NCBI RefSeq assembly: GCF_001941625.1
Contig: NZ_CP016076.1
Coordinates: forward strand, 2,790,001 to 2,854,000
Direction: 5' to 3'
From: Actinoalloteichus fjordicus
GTDB taxonomy: Bacteria > Actinomycetota > Actinomycetes > Mycobacteriales > Pseudonocardiaceae
Length of the DNA: 64,000 nucleotides
Below are positions 1 through 9,446 of the stretch, piece by piece. Within the stretch, counting starts at the first letter, position 1. Each line of letters begins with the position of its first letter. Below the pieces are notes generated by a model. That model searched no databases. It was not told where the DNA came from and saw nothing but the letters and a program-made list of their open reading frames with translations. Both the position numbers and the translations under genes were made by a program.

Positions 1-183
1 GCCCGCCTGTCGGAGGATCTCCATCGTTCGTCGCCCGAGTCCGGTGGCGCGGGGATGGATGGACGGTGTGGCCTCGGCTTCCGCGACGAGGGACACGATG
101 CCGTGGTCGGCTAGGAACGCGGCCATGGCCGATCCGACGGTGCCGCCGCCTGCGATCACGACGGGAATTCGGTCATCCGACAC
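1..183 (-). CDS. FAD-dependent monooxygenase, N-terminal part (runs off left edge)
   Basis: The first 61 codons of a flavoprotein read leftwards out of the window from a GTG at 183. They contain a Rossmann FAD-binding loop (IAGGGTVGSAMAAFLADH) at about residues 10-27 and, near residue 43, HPRATGLGRRTMEILR. That segment is typical of PheA/TfdB-type aromatic hydroxylases, which hydroxylate phenolic or polyketide substrates with NAD(P)H and O2. The substrate cannot be told from this fragment. Only a weak ribosome binding site is visible before the GTG. The start lies about 13 bases from the remnant of a TetR regulator on the other strand, the normal divergent partner of such genes. Confidence 0.75.
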   Translation of the reverse strand, partial: MSDDRIPVVIAGGGTVGSAMAAFLADHGIVSLVAEAEATPSIHPRATGLGRRTMEILRQAG

Positions 184-195
184 GGGCTGTCCGGG

Positions 196-345
196 GGCGG
201 CGCTTATCCGGAGTTCGCGCGGCGGCTGCGCGACGCACAGGACGTCGACGCGGACCGGCGCTTCGACTTCGGACTGGCCTGCCTGCTCGACGGCGTGGCC
301 GCGAGGGCCTCCGCCGCACGAGACGCGGCGGGCCCACCGGCATGA
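196..345 (+). pseudogene. TetR-family regulator, C-terminal remnant
   Basis: One plus-strand frame reads YPEFARRLRDAQDVDADRR followed by FDFGLACLLDGVAARAS and ends at a TGA at 343-345. The FxFGLxxLLDGxxA pattern is the usual last helix of TetR/AcrR regulators of the tetracyclin-repressor C-terminal type. No helix-turn-helix region is present. Upstream the frame runs into the opposite strand of the FAD monooxygenase start. I read it as the tail of a divergent repressor whose N-terminus and operator region were deleted. The call rests on pattern recognition of about 45 residues. Confidence 0.5.
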
Positions 346-561
346 CGCGGCCTGCTCCGGCCGGGGACTCCGCCGAGGGGTGGGGAAGGGGCGTGCGATC
401 GCCTCGGCATCGCCGCCGGGGCGTCTCGGCCGGTCCGGCGCGGAATCCACGTCGATGCCGATCGAGTGCGGGCCGGGACCAGCCGAGCGCCGCCGACCGG
501 CGTGGTGCCGGGGCGGCCCGCGAACGGACCACGCCCGGCACCAGCCGGTATCAGCACGTGC

Positions 562-1332
562 TCAGCGCGGCGGCCCGCCGTCGGGCAGGGCTGCGGCGGC
601 CGAGTCCACGATCCACAGGGTGCGCTGTCGTCCGGTGGCTCCCGCAGCGGGCACGGCGACCTCGTCGGCGCCCCGCATGGCCGCCGCGACGGCCTCGGCC
701 TTGCCCGCCCCGGTCGTGATCAGCCACACCTGCGCCGAGGCGCGGATGGCGGGCAGGGTCAGGGAGATCCGGGTGGGCGGCGGCTTCGGACAGTCCCGCA
801 CCGCGACGACGCTGCGCTGCTGCTCGTGCACGGCGGGGGAGTCCGGGAAGATCGAGGCCGTGTGGCCTTCCTCCCCGACCCCGAGCAGGCAGACGTCGAA
901 GGCGGGCACGGACTCGCCCTCCCATCGCCCGGCCGCCTCGGCCAGCACCTCGGCGTAGGCGGCCGCCGCCGCGTCGGGGTCGGCTCCCAGCGGCCCGTCG
1001 GAGGCGGCCATCGGGTGCACCCTGGCGGGGTCGATCGGCAGGTGATCCAGCAGTGCCTCTCGTGCCAGGGTCTCGTTGCGTTCGGCGTTTCCTGCGGGCA
1101 GGAATCGCTCGTCGCCCCAGTAGAAGTCGACCGCCGACCAGTCCACGGCGTCCCGAGCCAACGAGGTGCGCAGTGCGGCCAGCACCGCCCCGCCGGTGCG
1201 CCCCCCGGTGAGGACGAGCGACGCGCGCCCGCGTTCGGTCTGGGCGTCCACCAGCACCGTCACCAGCCGTGCCGCGACGGCATCGGCCAGCAGCTCTCCG
1301 GTCTGATGGACGACCAGTTCAGGCCTGCTCAC
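562..1332 (-). CDS. pgl: 6-phosphogluconolactonase
   Basis: 256 residues, normal length for the DevB/Pgl family (NagB-like fold). It hydrolyses 6-phosphogluconolactone to 6-phosphogluconate, the second step of the oxidative pentose phosphate pathway, in the cytoplasm. Family motifs are visible: LVLTGGRTGGAVL near residue 40 (phosphate loop), VDFYWGDERF near 68, and FDVCLLGVGEEGHTASIFP near 145. The GTG start at 1332 lies 14 bases inside the end of opcA. This is the last gene of the tkt-tal-pgi-zwf-opcA-pgl operon; its substrate is the product of zwf two genes upstream. Confidence 0.95.
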   Translation of the reverse strand: MSRPELVVHQTGELLADAVAARLVTVLVDAQTERGRASLVLTGGRTGGAVLAALRTSLARDAVDWSAVDFYWGDERFLPAGNAERNETLAREALLDHLPIDPARVHPMAASDGPLGADPDAAAAAYAEVLAEAAGRWEGESVPAFDVCLLGVGEEGHTASIFPDSPAVHEQQRSVVAVRDCPKPPPTRISLTLPAIRASAQVWLITTGAGKAEAVAAAMRGADEVAVPAAGATGRQRTLWIVDSAAAALPDGGPPR

Positions 1333-2539
1333 CAGCGGTGTCCTCTCCGTTCTTCGCGGCCCTGCTCCTGCTGCGGGCCGCCGAGGTCGAGCCTCGCCTG
1401 CTGGGCTTGGGCTCGGCGATCCGCCGACCGGTGCGGGCGACGCCTGACGTGCTCGCCGTCGAGGAGGACGCCGAGGACGAGGACGTCGTCGTCCGGGTGC
1501 CCCCCGCCTTGGTCGTGGTCTTGCCGACCGGCTTGCCCGCAGTCGCCGACTTCGTCGACTTCACCGCCGCCGTCCGCGTGCGGCCTCCGGTGTTGCGCCG
1601 CCCGGACGCCGTCCCCGTCGCATGCCCCTCGACCTTCGGCAGCGCCTGCAGAGTCTGCGAGTAGATCTCGTCCGGGTCCAGCCTGCGCAGCTCCTCGATC
1701 AGGCAGTCTCGCATCGGCCGACGGTGCAGCGTGACCCTGCGGTCGGGCTGGCCGGGCTGGGTGAGCGTGGCGAACTGGCCGTCGGGCCGCTCCAGCTTGA
1801 TCTGACCGGAGCGGCGTTGGAGCACCACCGAGACGATGCCTTGTCCGTCCTGGGACCGGACCCGCGTGACCGGCACGCCCAACGCCGAGGCCAGCCAGGC
1901 CGCCAGCAACGTCGTCGAGGGCGAGTCGGCACGGCCGGTGACGATCGCGGACTCCACCATCTCGTGCGGCGGCAGGTCCAGCGCCGTGGCGAGCAGCGCC
2001 CGCCACGACGTCAGTCGCGTCCAGGCCAGGTCGGTGTCGCCGTCGGCATAGACGGCGGCCCGATGTTCCAGGGCCTTGACGGGATTGCGCTCCGACTTCG
2101 CGTCGGTGATCCGCCGATGCGCCAGCCGACCGATCGGGTCCTCGGCAGGCACCTTCGGCGTCTCGTACGGCCACCAGGCGACCACGGGGGCGTCCGGCAG
2201 CAGCAGCGGGACCAGGCAGCTCGCGCCCTCGTCGGCGAGCGGACCATAGAGCCGCAGCATGATGACCTCGCTGGCCCCCGCATCGCCGCCGATCCGGATC
2301 TGGGCGTCCAGCCGAGCCGCAGCCCGGCGGGCGCCCTTGGCGATGAGCACGACACGGCAGGGATGCTCCCGACTGGCCTCGTTGGCTGCCGTGATCGCCT
2401 CCTCGGCCTGTGTTCCGTCGTCGGTGATGATGGCGAGGGTGAGGACCCGGCCGAGCGCGACGGCCCCGCCGGTCTCGCGCAGCTCGACGAGCTTCTTGTT
2501 GACCTGAGAAGTGGTTGTCGAGGGCAGGTCGATGATCAC
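1319..2539 (-). CDS. opcA: Glucose-6-phosphate dehydrogenase assembly protein OpcA
   Basis: 406 residues. OpcA is an allosteric/assembly partner of G6PD in actinobacteria and cyanobacteria. Residues 1-300 match the family (start MIIDLPSTTTSQVNKKL; central LPDAPVVAWWPYETP; RRPMRDCLIEELRRLDPDE near 280). From about residue 305 to the end there is a low-complexity tail rich in Thr, Ser, Arg and Lys, including a TTTSSSSASSSTAS run. It is probably disordered and makes the protein longer than usual homologues. The GTG start at 2539 overlaps the zwf stop (GTGA). The tail could be a nucleic-acid or partner-binding extension, but nothing in the sequence decides this. Confidence 0.93.
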   Translation of the reverse strand: MIIDLPSTTTSQVNKKLVELRETGGAVALGRVLTLAIITDDGTQAEEAITAANEASREHPCRVVLIAKGARRAAARLDAQIRIGGDAGASEVIMLRLYGPLADEGASCLVPLLLPDAPVVAWWPYETPKVPAEDPIGRLAHRRITDAKSERNPVKALEHRAAVYADGDTDLAWTRLTSWRALLATALDLPPHEMVESAIVTGRADSPSTTLLAAWLASALGVPVTRVRSQDGQGIVSVVLQRRSGQIKLERPDGQFATLTQPGQPDRRVTLHRRPMRDCLIEELRRLDPDEIYSQTLQALPKVEGHATGTASGRRNTGGRTRTAAVKSTKSATAGKPVGKTTTKAGGTRTTTSSSSASSSTASTSGVARTGRRIAEPKPSRRGSTSAARSRSRAAKNGEDTAGEQA

Positions 2540-4080
2540 GGCCGCCTCCAGTGCCTTCCTGTTCTGGCGAGCATTCGGTCAGCGGAGGGCGGACCCCAGG
2601 TTCCCGCCGCGTAGGGCTCGGGAGTCCCCTCGGCGTGCCAGGACTCCAGTACCGGGTCGAGGATCCGCCAGGACAGCTCGACCTCCTCGTTCATCGGGAA
2701 CAGCGAGGGCTCGCCCAGCAGCACGTCGAGCAGCAGCCGCTCGTAGGCCTCGGGGGAGTCCTCGGTGAAGGCGTGGCCGTACCCGAAGTCCATCGTGACG
2801 TCGCGGATCTGCATCGCGGTGCCCGGCACCTTCGAGCCGAAGCGCATCGTCACGCCCTCATCGGGCTGGACCCGGATGACCAGGGCGTTCTCGCCCAGCT
2901 CCTCGGTCGCGGTGGCGTCGAAGGGCAGATGGGGCGCCCGCTTGAACACCACGGCGATCTCGGTCACCCGCCTGCCGAGTCGCTTGCCGCTGCGCAGGTA
3001 GAACGGGACCCCGGCCCAGCGCCGCGTGTTGACCTCCATGGTCATCGCCGCGTAGGTCTCGGTCACCGAGTCGGAGGCGAAGCCGCCCTCGTTCAGCAGG
3101 CCGGGCACCTTCTGTCCGCCCTGCCAGCCGCCGGTGTACTGACCTCGGGCGGTCGTCTCGGCGAACGGCACCATCGGCCGCGTCGCCGCCAGCACCTTGA
3201 CCTTCTCGGTGCGCAGCGCCCTGGGATGGAAGGAGACCGGCTCCTCCATCGCGGTTAGCGCCAGCAGTTGCAGAAGGTGGTTCTGGATGACGTCGCGGGC
3301 CGCGCCGATCCCGTCGTAGTACCCGGCCCGGCCGCCGAGGCCGATGTCCTCGGCCATGGTGATCTGCACGTGGTCGACGTAGTGCGCGTTCCACAGCGGC
3401 TCGAAGAGCTGATTGGCGAAGCGCAGAGCGAGGATGTTCTGCACCGTCTCCTTGCCGAGGTAGTGGTCGATGCGGAAGACCGACTCCTCGGGGAAGACCT
3501 CGTTGACGATCCGGTTGAGGTCCTGAGCGCTGTGCAGGTCATGACCGAAAGGCTTCTCGATCACCACCCGCCGCCATTGATCGGTGCTCGCCGTCGGATC
3601 GGACAGCCCCGAGCGGGCGAGCTGCCTGCACACCAGCGGAAACGCCTTCGGCGGCACCGAGAGGTAGAAGGCGTGGTTGCCGCCGGTGCCGCGCACCTCG
3701 TCCAGTTCGCGGACGGTCTCGGCGAGCCGGTCGAAGGCGACGTCGTCGTCGAAGCTGCCCTGGACGAAGCGCAGCCCTTCCCCCAACCGGTCCCAGACAT
3801 CCTGCCGGAAGGGCGTCCTGGCGTGCTCCCGCACGGCATCGTGGACGACCTTGCGGAAGTCCTGGGTTGCCCACTCCCGCCGGGCGAAGCCGGTGAGGGC
3901 GAAGCCGGGCGGGAGCAGACCTCGGTTGGCGAGGTCGTAGATCGCGGGCATCAGCTTGCGCCGGGACAGGTCGCCGGTGACCCCGAAGATCACCAGACCG
4001 CAGGGACCGGCGATGCGGGGCAGTCGCTTGTCCCTGTCGTCGCGCAGGGGGTTGCGCCATTCCTTCCTGGTGACGCTCAC
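2536..4080 (-). CDS. zwf: Glucose-6-phosphate 1-dehydrogenase
   Basis: 514 residues, the usual length. It oxidises glucose 6-phosphate to 6-phosphogluconolactone with reduction of NADP. The nucleotide-binding motif GVTGDLSRRKL lies near residue 33 and the catalytic signature RIDHYLGKE near residue 200. I chose the GTG at 4080 because the protein then begins [20 protein letters not shown], the family's normal N-terminus, and because it overlaps the pgi stop by four bases. The open frame continues much further upstream, but that part is antisense to pgi and has no homology. It is operonic with opcA and pgl downstream. Confidence 0.96.
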   Translation of the reverse strand: MSVTRKEWRNPLRDDRDKRLPRIAGPCGLVIFGVTGDLSRRKLMPAIYDLANRGLLPPGFALTGFARREWATQDFRKVVHDAVREHARTPFRQDVWDRLGEGLRFVQGSFDDDVAFDRLAETVRELDEVRGTGGNHAFYLSVPPKAFPLVCRQLARSGLSDPTASTDQWRRVVIEKPFGHDLHSAQDLNRIVNEVFPEESVFRIDHYLGKETVQNILALRFANQLFEPLWNAHYVDHVQITMAEDIGLGGRAGYYDGIGAARDVIQNHLLQLLALTAMEEPVSFHPRALRTEKVKVLAATRPMVPFAETTARGQYTGGWQGGQKVPGLLNEGGFASDSVTETYAAMTMEVNTRRWAGVPFYLRSGKRLGRRVTEIAVVFKRAPHLPFDATATEELGENALVIRVQPDEGVTMRFGSKVPGTAMQIRDVTMDFGYGHAFTEDSPEAYERLLLDVLLGEPSLFPMNEEVELSWRILDPVLESWHAEGTPEPYAAGTWGPPSADRMLARTGRHWRRP

Positions 4081-5708
4081 CGGCTCACTCCCTGGACCGC
4101 CTCGGCCAGGCGGGCGAGTCCGGCGAGCCGGTCCGTCAGATGCAGCCGCAGCACCGGGCGACCCCGATCGGCCAGCACCGTGCCGTCGCCCAGCGCCTGG
4201 GCGAGTTGCAGCGTGGCCAGCGTGTAGGGCCGGTCCGGAACCGCCAGATCCTCCTCCGCCGCACCGGTGATCTGGAGGAACGCGCCGTTCTGGTGTCCGC
4301 CCTTGTGGTACTGGCCCGTGGAGTGCAGGAAGCGGGGACCCCACCCGAAGGTGGTCTGCACTCCGGTGTTCCTGGCCAGCTCGCGACGCAGCACCGCCGC
4401 CGACGCGTCCTGTTCGCGGTCCAGGTACGCCTGGAGCGACAGATAGCCCGTCTCGGGCACCGCCGCCACGAACGACGCGATCAGCTCGTCGAGGCCCGCG
4501 CCCTCCGGCGGCTGCCACGATCCCGCGACATAGGCCTCGACCGGCCCGTCGACCAGCAGCGGCGTCGGAGTCGCCGAGCCGTCCGACGAGTCGAGCAGCG
4601 ACCGGGCGGCGGTCTTGGCCGCCTCCACGTCGGGCTGGTCGAAGGGATTGATGCCCAACAGCCTGCCCGCGATCGCGGTGGCGTACTCCCACAGCAGGAA
4701 GGACGCCCCCAGCGAGCCAGACACCGTCAGCGTCGCCGCCGAGTCCGGCGAGCCGAGGGCGACCGTGGTGGCGTCGTCGCCTGCATCGACGAAGCCCGGT
4801 GCCGAGACGTTCTCCACCACCACCGGCAGCAGACCGGTGCCGTTCTTCCCCGTCGACTCCGCGATGAGCTGCTCCGCCCAGTCCGCGAAGCCGGGCAGGC
4901 CGGAGTCGTTGTCGGCGAAGACGACCTTCTCCGCGCCACGCGCCAGCGCCGCGCCGAAGGCGCCTGCCAGCCGCAGCGCCGGGTTGTCCGGCTCGTCCTG
5001 GGCCAGCGTCGGGGCGGCCGAGGCGGCCTCGGCCAGCAGCCCGGCCACATCGGCCCCCGCCAGTCCGGCGGGCACCAGCCCGAAGGCGGTGAGCGCCGAG
5101 TACCGGCCGCCCACGTGCGGATCGGCGCGGAAGACATGCCGGTAGCCCGCCGCCCGAGCCGCCGTCTCCAGCGGCGACTCCGGGTCGGTGACCACGACGA
5201 TCCGTGAGGCGGCCGGGATGCCCGCCGCCTCGAAGGCGTGCTCGAAGATCCGTCGATGGCTGTCGGTCTCCACGGTGGAGCCCGACTTGGAGGACACGAC
5301 CAGCACCGTGCGGGACAGGTCGCCCGCCAGCGCGTCGGCCACCTGGCCGGGATCGGTGGTGTCCAGCACCGTCAGCGGCACGCCTGCGGCGGCGGTGATC
5401 ACCTCGGGAGCCAGCGACGAGCCGCCCATCCCGGCCAGCACCACCCGATCGACGCCCTCGGCATGCAGCTCGCCGCGCAGGGCCGCGATCTCGCCCAGCA
5501 GGGGGCGGGAGGTCTTGGGCAGGGTCGTCCAGGCCAGTCGCACGGCGGCCTCGGACTCGGCGTCGGCTCCCCACAGCGTCGGATTGCCCGCCGTCAGCTC
5601 GCCTGCCACGGCCTCCGCCGCGAGCCGCTCGGCCAGCTCGCCTGCCTCCTGGGCCCACGGCCCGTCGGCGATCACGACCGACGGGGCCGCGTTGTTCACC
5701 TCGGTCAT
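4077..5708 (-). CDS. pgi: Glucose-6-phosphate isomerase
   Basis: 543 residues. It interconverts glucose 6-phosphate and fructose 6-phosphate, linking glycolysis/gluconeogenesis with the oxidative pentose phosphate branch encoded by the same operon. Two SIS-type halves are visible: [12 protein letters not shown] near residue 95 and [14 protein letters not shown] near 140 bind the sugar phosphate. [13 protein letters not shown] near 285 carries the catalytic Glu, and [15 protein letters not shown] near 450 is a family signature. The ATG at 5708 overlaps the tal stop as ATGA. The length matches the actinobacterial operon-borne isoform rather than the enteric enzyme. Confidence 0.95.
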   Translation of the reverse strand: MTEVNNAAPSVVIADGPWAQEAGELAERLAAEAVAGELTAGNPTLWGADAESEAAVRLAWTTLPKTSRPLLGEIAALRGELHAEGVDRVVLAGMGGSSLAPEVITAAAGVPLTVLDTTDPGQVADALAGDLSRTVLVVSSKSGSTVETDSHRRIFEHAFEAAGIPAASRIVVVTDPESPLETAARAAGYRHVFRADPHVGGRYSALTAFGLVPAGLAGADVAGLLAEAASAAPTLAQDEPDNPALRLAGAFGAALARGAEKVVFADNDSGLPGFADWAEQLIAESTGKNGTGLLPVVVENVSAPGFVDAGDDATTVALGSPDSAATLTVSGSLGASFLLWEYATAIAGRLLGINPFDQPDVEAAKTAARSLLDSSDGSATPTPLLVDGPVEAYVAGSWQPPEGAGLDELIASFVAAVPETGYLSLQAYLDREQDASAAVLRRELARNTGVQTTFGWGPRFLHSTGQYHKGGHQNGAFLQITGAAEEDLAVPDRPYTLATLQLAQALGDGTVLADRGRPVLRLHLTDRLAGLARLAEAVQGVSR

Positions 5709-6829
5709 CGAGTGCTGTCCTTCGCCTTCGTCAACTGACCGCTCACGGTCTCCAGCAGCTCTTCCCAGGACTTCTCGAACTTGGCCACGCCCTCGTTCTC
5801 CAGCACGACGTAGACGTCGTCGATGTCCACGCCCTCCCTGGCCAGGGCGTCGAAGACCTCCTGAGAGGCGGACCCGGTGCCCCGCACCGTGTCGCCTGCG
5901 ACCGTCGCGTGGTCCGCGGCGGCGAACAGCGTCTTCTCCGGCATGGTGTTGACCACGCCGGAGGTCACCAGCTCGTCGACATAGCGCGTGTCGGAGTAGG
6001 CCGGGTCCTTGACACCCGTGGACGCCCACAGCGGCCGCTGCGGACGAGCACCCTCCTCGGCGAGGGCCTGCCAGCGCTCCGAGCCGAAGACCTCCTCGTA
6101 GGCGGCGAACGCCAGCCGCGCATTGGCGATGGCGGCCTTGCCGCGCAGTGCCTCGGCGGCCGGGGAGCCCAGCGCGTCGAGCCGCTTGTCGACCTCGCTG
6201 TCCACCCTGGACACGAAGAAGGACGCCACCGACGTGATGGAGCGCAGGTCGTGGCCGTTGGCCTTGGCCTGCTCCAGTCCCTCGAGGTAGGCGTCCATGA
6301 CCTCGCGGTAGCGGTCCACCGAGAAGATCAGCGTCACGTTCACGCTGATCCCGGCGGCCAGCGTGCGGGCGATGGCGGGCACGCCCTCGACGGTCGCCGG
6401 GATCTTGATGTAGAGGTTGGGTCGGTCGACCGCCTCCCACAGCGCCGCGGCCTCCGCCTCGGTCGCCGCGGTGTCATGGGCCAGCCGAGGGTCGACCTCG
6501 AGGGAGACCCGGCCGTCGACGCGGTCGGTGGCCTCCCAGGTCGGCCGGAAGACGTCACAGGCCCGCCTGACGTCCGAGGTGGTGATCTCATGGACGGCGG
6601 TCTCCACCGACGCGTCGCGGGCCGCCAGCTCGGCGACCTGCTCGTCGTAGGCGGTGCCCTTGGCGAGCGCGCCGGCGAAGATCGTCGGATTCGTGGTGAC
6701 GCCGACGAGGTGGCGGTCTCGGATGAGCGTGTCGAGACTGCCGGAGTCCATCCGGTCACGGGACAGGTCGTCGAGCCAGATCGACACCCCTGCTTCGGAC
6801 AATGCGGCCAGCGGGTCGTTGCTGCTCAT
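5705..6829 (-). CDS. tal: Transaldolase
   Basis: 374 residues, typical of the actinobacterial transaldolase subfamily. It transfers a dihydroxyacetone unit between sugar phosphates in the non-oxidative pentose phosphate pathway. The start [20 protein letters not shown] and the segment [15 protein letters not shown] near residue 37 are characteristic. The Schiff-base lysine lies in [16 protein letters not shown] near residue 138. The ATG at 6829 shares one base with the tkt stop (TGATG) and has AGGAG five bases upstream, inside the end of tkt. Translational coupling with tkt is likely. Confidence 0.96.
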   Translation of the reverse strand: MSSNDPLAALSEAGVSIWLDDLSRDRMDSGSLDTLIRDRHLVGVTTNPTIFAGALAKGTAYDEQVAELAARDASVETAVHEITTSDVRRACDVFRPTWEATDRVDGRVSLEVDPRLAHDTAATEAEAAALWEAVDRPNLYIKIPATVEGVPAIARTLAAGISVNVTLIFSVDRYREVMDAYLEGLEQAKANGHDLRSITSVASFFVSRVDSEVDKRLDALGSPAAEALRGKAAIANARLAFAAYEEVFGSERWQALAEEGARPQRPLWASTGVKDPAYSDTRYVDELVTSGVVNTMPEKTLFAAADHATVAGDTVRGTGSASQEVFDALAREGVDIDDVYVVLENEGVAKFEKSWEELLETVSGQLTKAKDSTR

Positions 6830-8925
6830 CACTTCTCCTCGACTCTGGTCAGAGTGACGCGTGCGGCGGCCAGCACGGAGTCCGTGGTGAAGCCGAACTC
6901 GCGGAACAGCGTCTGGTAGTCGGCTGAGGCGCCGAAGTGCTCGATGGACACGATCACGCCGTCGGAACCGGCGAAGCGGTACCACGGCTGGGCGATGCCC
7001 GCCTCGACCACGACGCGCGCATGCAGCGAGGGCGGCAGGACGCTCTCGCGGTACTCCAGGTCCTGTGCCTCGAACCACTCCACCGAGGGCATCGACACGA
7101 CGCGGGTCGGCACGCCCTCGGCCTGGAGGACCTCCCTGGCCTCCACGGCGATCTGCACCTCGGAGCCGGTGGCGATGAGGATCAGGCGCGGCTCGCCGCC
7201 CTCGGCCTCGGCCAGGACGTAGCCGCCCCGGCTGACGCCCTCCGTGGAGGTCCCCGCAAGGATCGGCAGGTTCTGCCTGCTGAGCACCAGGCCGACCGGG
7301 CCGTCGGGACGCTCCATGATCGTCCGCCAGGCCGCCGAGGTCTCGTTGGCGTCGGCGGGTCGCACGATCGTCAGGCCGGGGATCGCCCGCAGCGCGGCCA
7401 GGTGCTCGATCGGCTGGTGCGTCGGGCCGTCCTCGCCGAGGCCGATCGAGTCGTGCGTCCAGACGTAGACGGCGGGCGCCTTCATCAGAGCCGCCAGCCG
7501 GACTGCGGGGCGCATGTAGTCGCTGAACACCAGGAAGGTGCCGCCGTAGGGCCGGGTCGGTCCGTGTAGTGCGATGCCGTTGAGGATCGCGCCCATCGCG
7601 TGCTCCCGGACGCCGAAGTGCAGCGTGCGGCCGTACGGATGCGCGGTGAACTCCCTGGTGGAGGTGCTCGCAGGCCCGAAGGAGTCCGCACCCTTCATCG
7701 TCGTGTTGTTGCTCTCCGCGAGGTCGGCCGAGCCGCCCCACAGCTCCGGCAGCACCTCGGCCAGCGCGGCCAGCGTCTCGCCGGAGGCCTTGCGCGTCGC
7801 GATCCCCTTGGGGTCGGGCTCCCAGCTCGGCAGCTTCTCGGTCCAGCCCTCGGGCAGGACCCGCGCGCTGAGCCGTTCCAGCAGGGCCTTGCGCTCCGGC
7901 TCCCGCGCAGCCCAGGCGTCGAAGTACTGCTGCCATTCGGCGTGGGCCTTCGCGCCCCGATCCACCACCGCGCGGGCGTGCGCCAGCACCTCGTCGTCGA
8001 CCTGGAAGGACCGTTCGGGGTCGAAGCCCAGGATTCGCTTGACCTCGGCCACCTCGTCCTCGCCCAGCGCGGCACCGTGCGCCTTGCCGGTGTTGGCCTT
8101 GTTCGGCGCGGGGAAGCCGATGACCGTGCGCAGCAGCACCAGTGAGGGTCTGCCGGTCTCGGCCTTGGCCCTCTCCAGCGCCGCGAGGATGTCCGTGACG
8201 TTCTCGCCGCCGTTGACGACCTCGACGTGCCAGCCGTAGGCCTCGTAGCGCTTCGCGGTGTCCTCGGACAGCGCGATCGTCGTGTCGTCCTCGATGGAGA
8301 TCTTGTTGTCGTCGTAGATCACGACGAGGTTGCCGAGTTGCTGGTGTCCGGCCAGCGAGGAGGCCTCCGAGGTGACGCCCTCCTCGATGTCGCCGTCCGA
8401 GGCGATCACGAAGATCTGATGGTCGAACGGGCTCTGGCCGAACTCGGGCGTCGGGTCGAACAGACCGCGCTCCCGCCGGGCGGCCATGGCCATGCCCACC
8501 GCGGAGGCCAGCCCCTGTCCCAACGGGCCGGTGGTGATCTCGACGCCGGGGGTGTGCCGGTGCTCAGGATGGCCCGGCGTGTTGGACCCCCACTTGCGCA
8601 ACGCCTTCAGGTCGTCCAGCTCCAGCCCGTAACCGGACAGGAAGAGCTGGATGTAGAGGGTCAGACTGCTGTGACCTGCGGACAGCACGAAGCGGTCCCG
8701 GCCGATCCAGTCTGCGTCGGTCGGGTCGTGGCGCATCACTCGTTGGAAGAGCGCATAGGCGACAGGCGCCAGGCTCATCGCGGTGCCGGGATGCCCGTTC
8801 CCCGTGCGTTGCACGGCATCGGCGGCCAGCACTCGAATGGTGTCGACCGCGCGCCGGTCCGCCTCCGACCAGTCGGCGGGCAGGTGGGGCGTGGTCAGGC
8901 GGCTCAGATCGTCGCTCACGGACAA
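6829..8925 (-). CDS. tkt: Transketolase
   Basis: 698 residues. A thiamine-diphosphate enzyme moving two-carbon units between sugar phosphates. [15 protein letters not shown] near residue 35 is the family N-terminal signature; [15 protein letters not shown] near 160 is the ThDP/Mg motif; [13 protein letters not shown] near 420 belongs to the pyrimidine domain. The frame is open to 8973. I prefer the TTG at 8925 because AGGAG sits eight bases upstream; a GTG at 8919 is the alternative. It is the first gene of the six-gene carbon operon, so the promoter should lie in the 485-base region shared with the divergent ctaB. Confidence 0.95.
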   Translation of the reverse strand: MSVSDDLSRLTTPHLPADWSEADRRAVDTIRVLAADAVQRTGNGHPGTAMSLAPVAYALFQRVMRHDPTDADWIGRDRFVLSAGHSSLTLYIQLFLSGYGLELDDLKALRKWGSNTPGHPEHRHTPGVEITTGPLGQGLASAVGMAMAARRERGLFDPTPEFGQSPFDHQIFVIASDGDIEEGVTSEASSLAGHQQLGNLVVIYDDNKISIEDDTTIALSEDTAKRYEAYGWHVEVVNGGENVTDILAALERAKAETGRPSLVLLRTVIGFPAPNKANTGKAHGAALGEDEVAEVKRILGFDPERSFQVDDEVLAHARAVVDRGAKAHAEWQQYFDAWAAREPERKALLERLSARVLPEGWTEKLPSWEPDPKGIATRKASGETLAALAEVLPELWGGSADLAESNNTTMKGADSFGPASTSTREFTAHPYGRTLHFGVREHAMGAILNGIALHGPTRPYGGTFLVFSDYMRPAVRLAALMKAPAVYVWTHDSIGLGEDGPTHQPIEHLAALRAIPGLTIVRPADANETSAAWRTIMERPDGPVGLVLSRQNLPILAGTSTEGVSRGGYVLAEAEGGEPRLILIATGSEVQIAVEAREVLQAEGVPTRVVSMPSVEWFEAQDLEYRESVLPPSLHARVVVEAGIAQPWYRFAGSDGVIVSIEHFGASADYQTLFREFGFTTDSVLAAARVTLTRVEEK

Positions 8926-9410
8926 GGAATCTGCTCCTGTTTCGCTCGTCAAGCGGGCTGTACCGGAGGGCACCCGAGTACCTCAGCACTTTCTGGGGAT
9001 CACGCCTCCGCTCACGCAGCCCTTCGTCCGCCGACCAGCCTAGTCCGGCCGGACGCGAACGCAGGGTTCCGTGTCGGGGCCCGCCGCGGCGGCCTTGGTC
9101 ACTTTCGCCTGGACGTTCGCCCGGCAGCGTCCCCCAGGCACGGTCCCGAGGCGGTCGTCGATCCGCGGAATGGTCGACTGCGGAGCCTGCGGACGGCGGG
9201 GATCGCCTCCCGCCGGTCCGGCGAGCCGTTCGCGGCCGGTCCGGTGGAGCGTTCCGAGCCGTCCCGAGCCGGACGAAAGGGGCGAAGCGCTAGGTCAGGG
9301 CGGCTTCGCGCTCCGGTCGTGAACCCGGTGGGCGGGGCGATCAGGTAGCGCGGCTACCATTCGGGCGGCCCAGTTGTCCAGGGCCGCGAACCACGCTGCT
9401 AAGGAGTCTC
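8926..9410. other. Divergent intergenic region between tkt and ctaB
   Basis: This 485-base stretch separates the tkt operon (leftward) from ctaB (rightward). I find no convincing coding frame in it. It must hold the promoters of both units, but I see no unambiguous -35/-10 pair. The last bases carry AAGGAG at 9401-9406, the ribosome binding site for the short leader frame before ctaB. Confidence 0.5.
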
Positions 9411-9446
9411 ATGTCGTCGGCGAGCACTGTGGGAGTCACCCGGTGA
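9411..9446 (+). CDS. Putative 11-codon leader peptide upstream of ctaB
   Basis: AAGGAG (9401-9406) is followed by ATG at 9411 and an 11-codon frame, [11 protein letters not shown], whose TGA (9444-9446) overlaps the GTG start of ctaB (9443-9445) as GTGA. This geometry suggests that ribosomes terminating on the leader reinitiate on ctaB. The peptide has no run of one amino acid that would point to attenuation. It may simply be chance; ctaB has its own GGGAG at 9431-9435. Confidence 0.35.
   Translation: MSSASTVGVTR

Noticed and set aside
4081-5658. Upstream continuation of the zwf frame, giving a 1040-residue protein
   Set aside because: The extra 526 codons lie antisense-frame over pgi and have no homology; the normal zwf N-terminus begins at the GTG at 4080.
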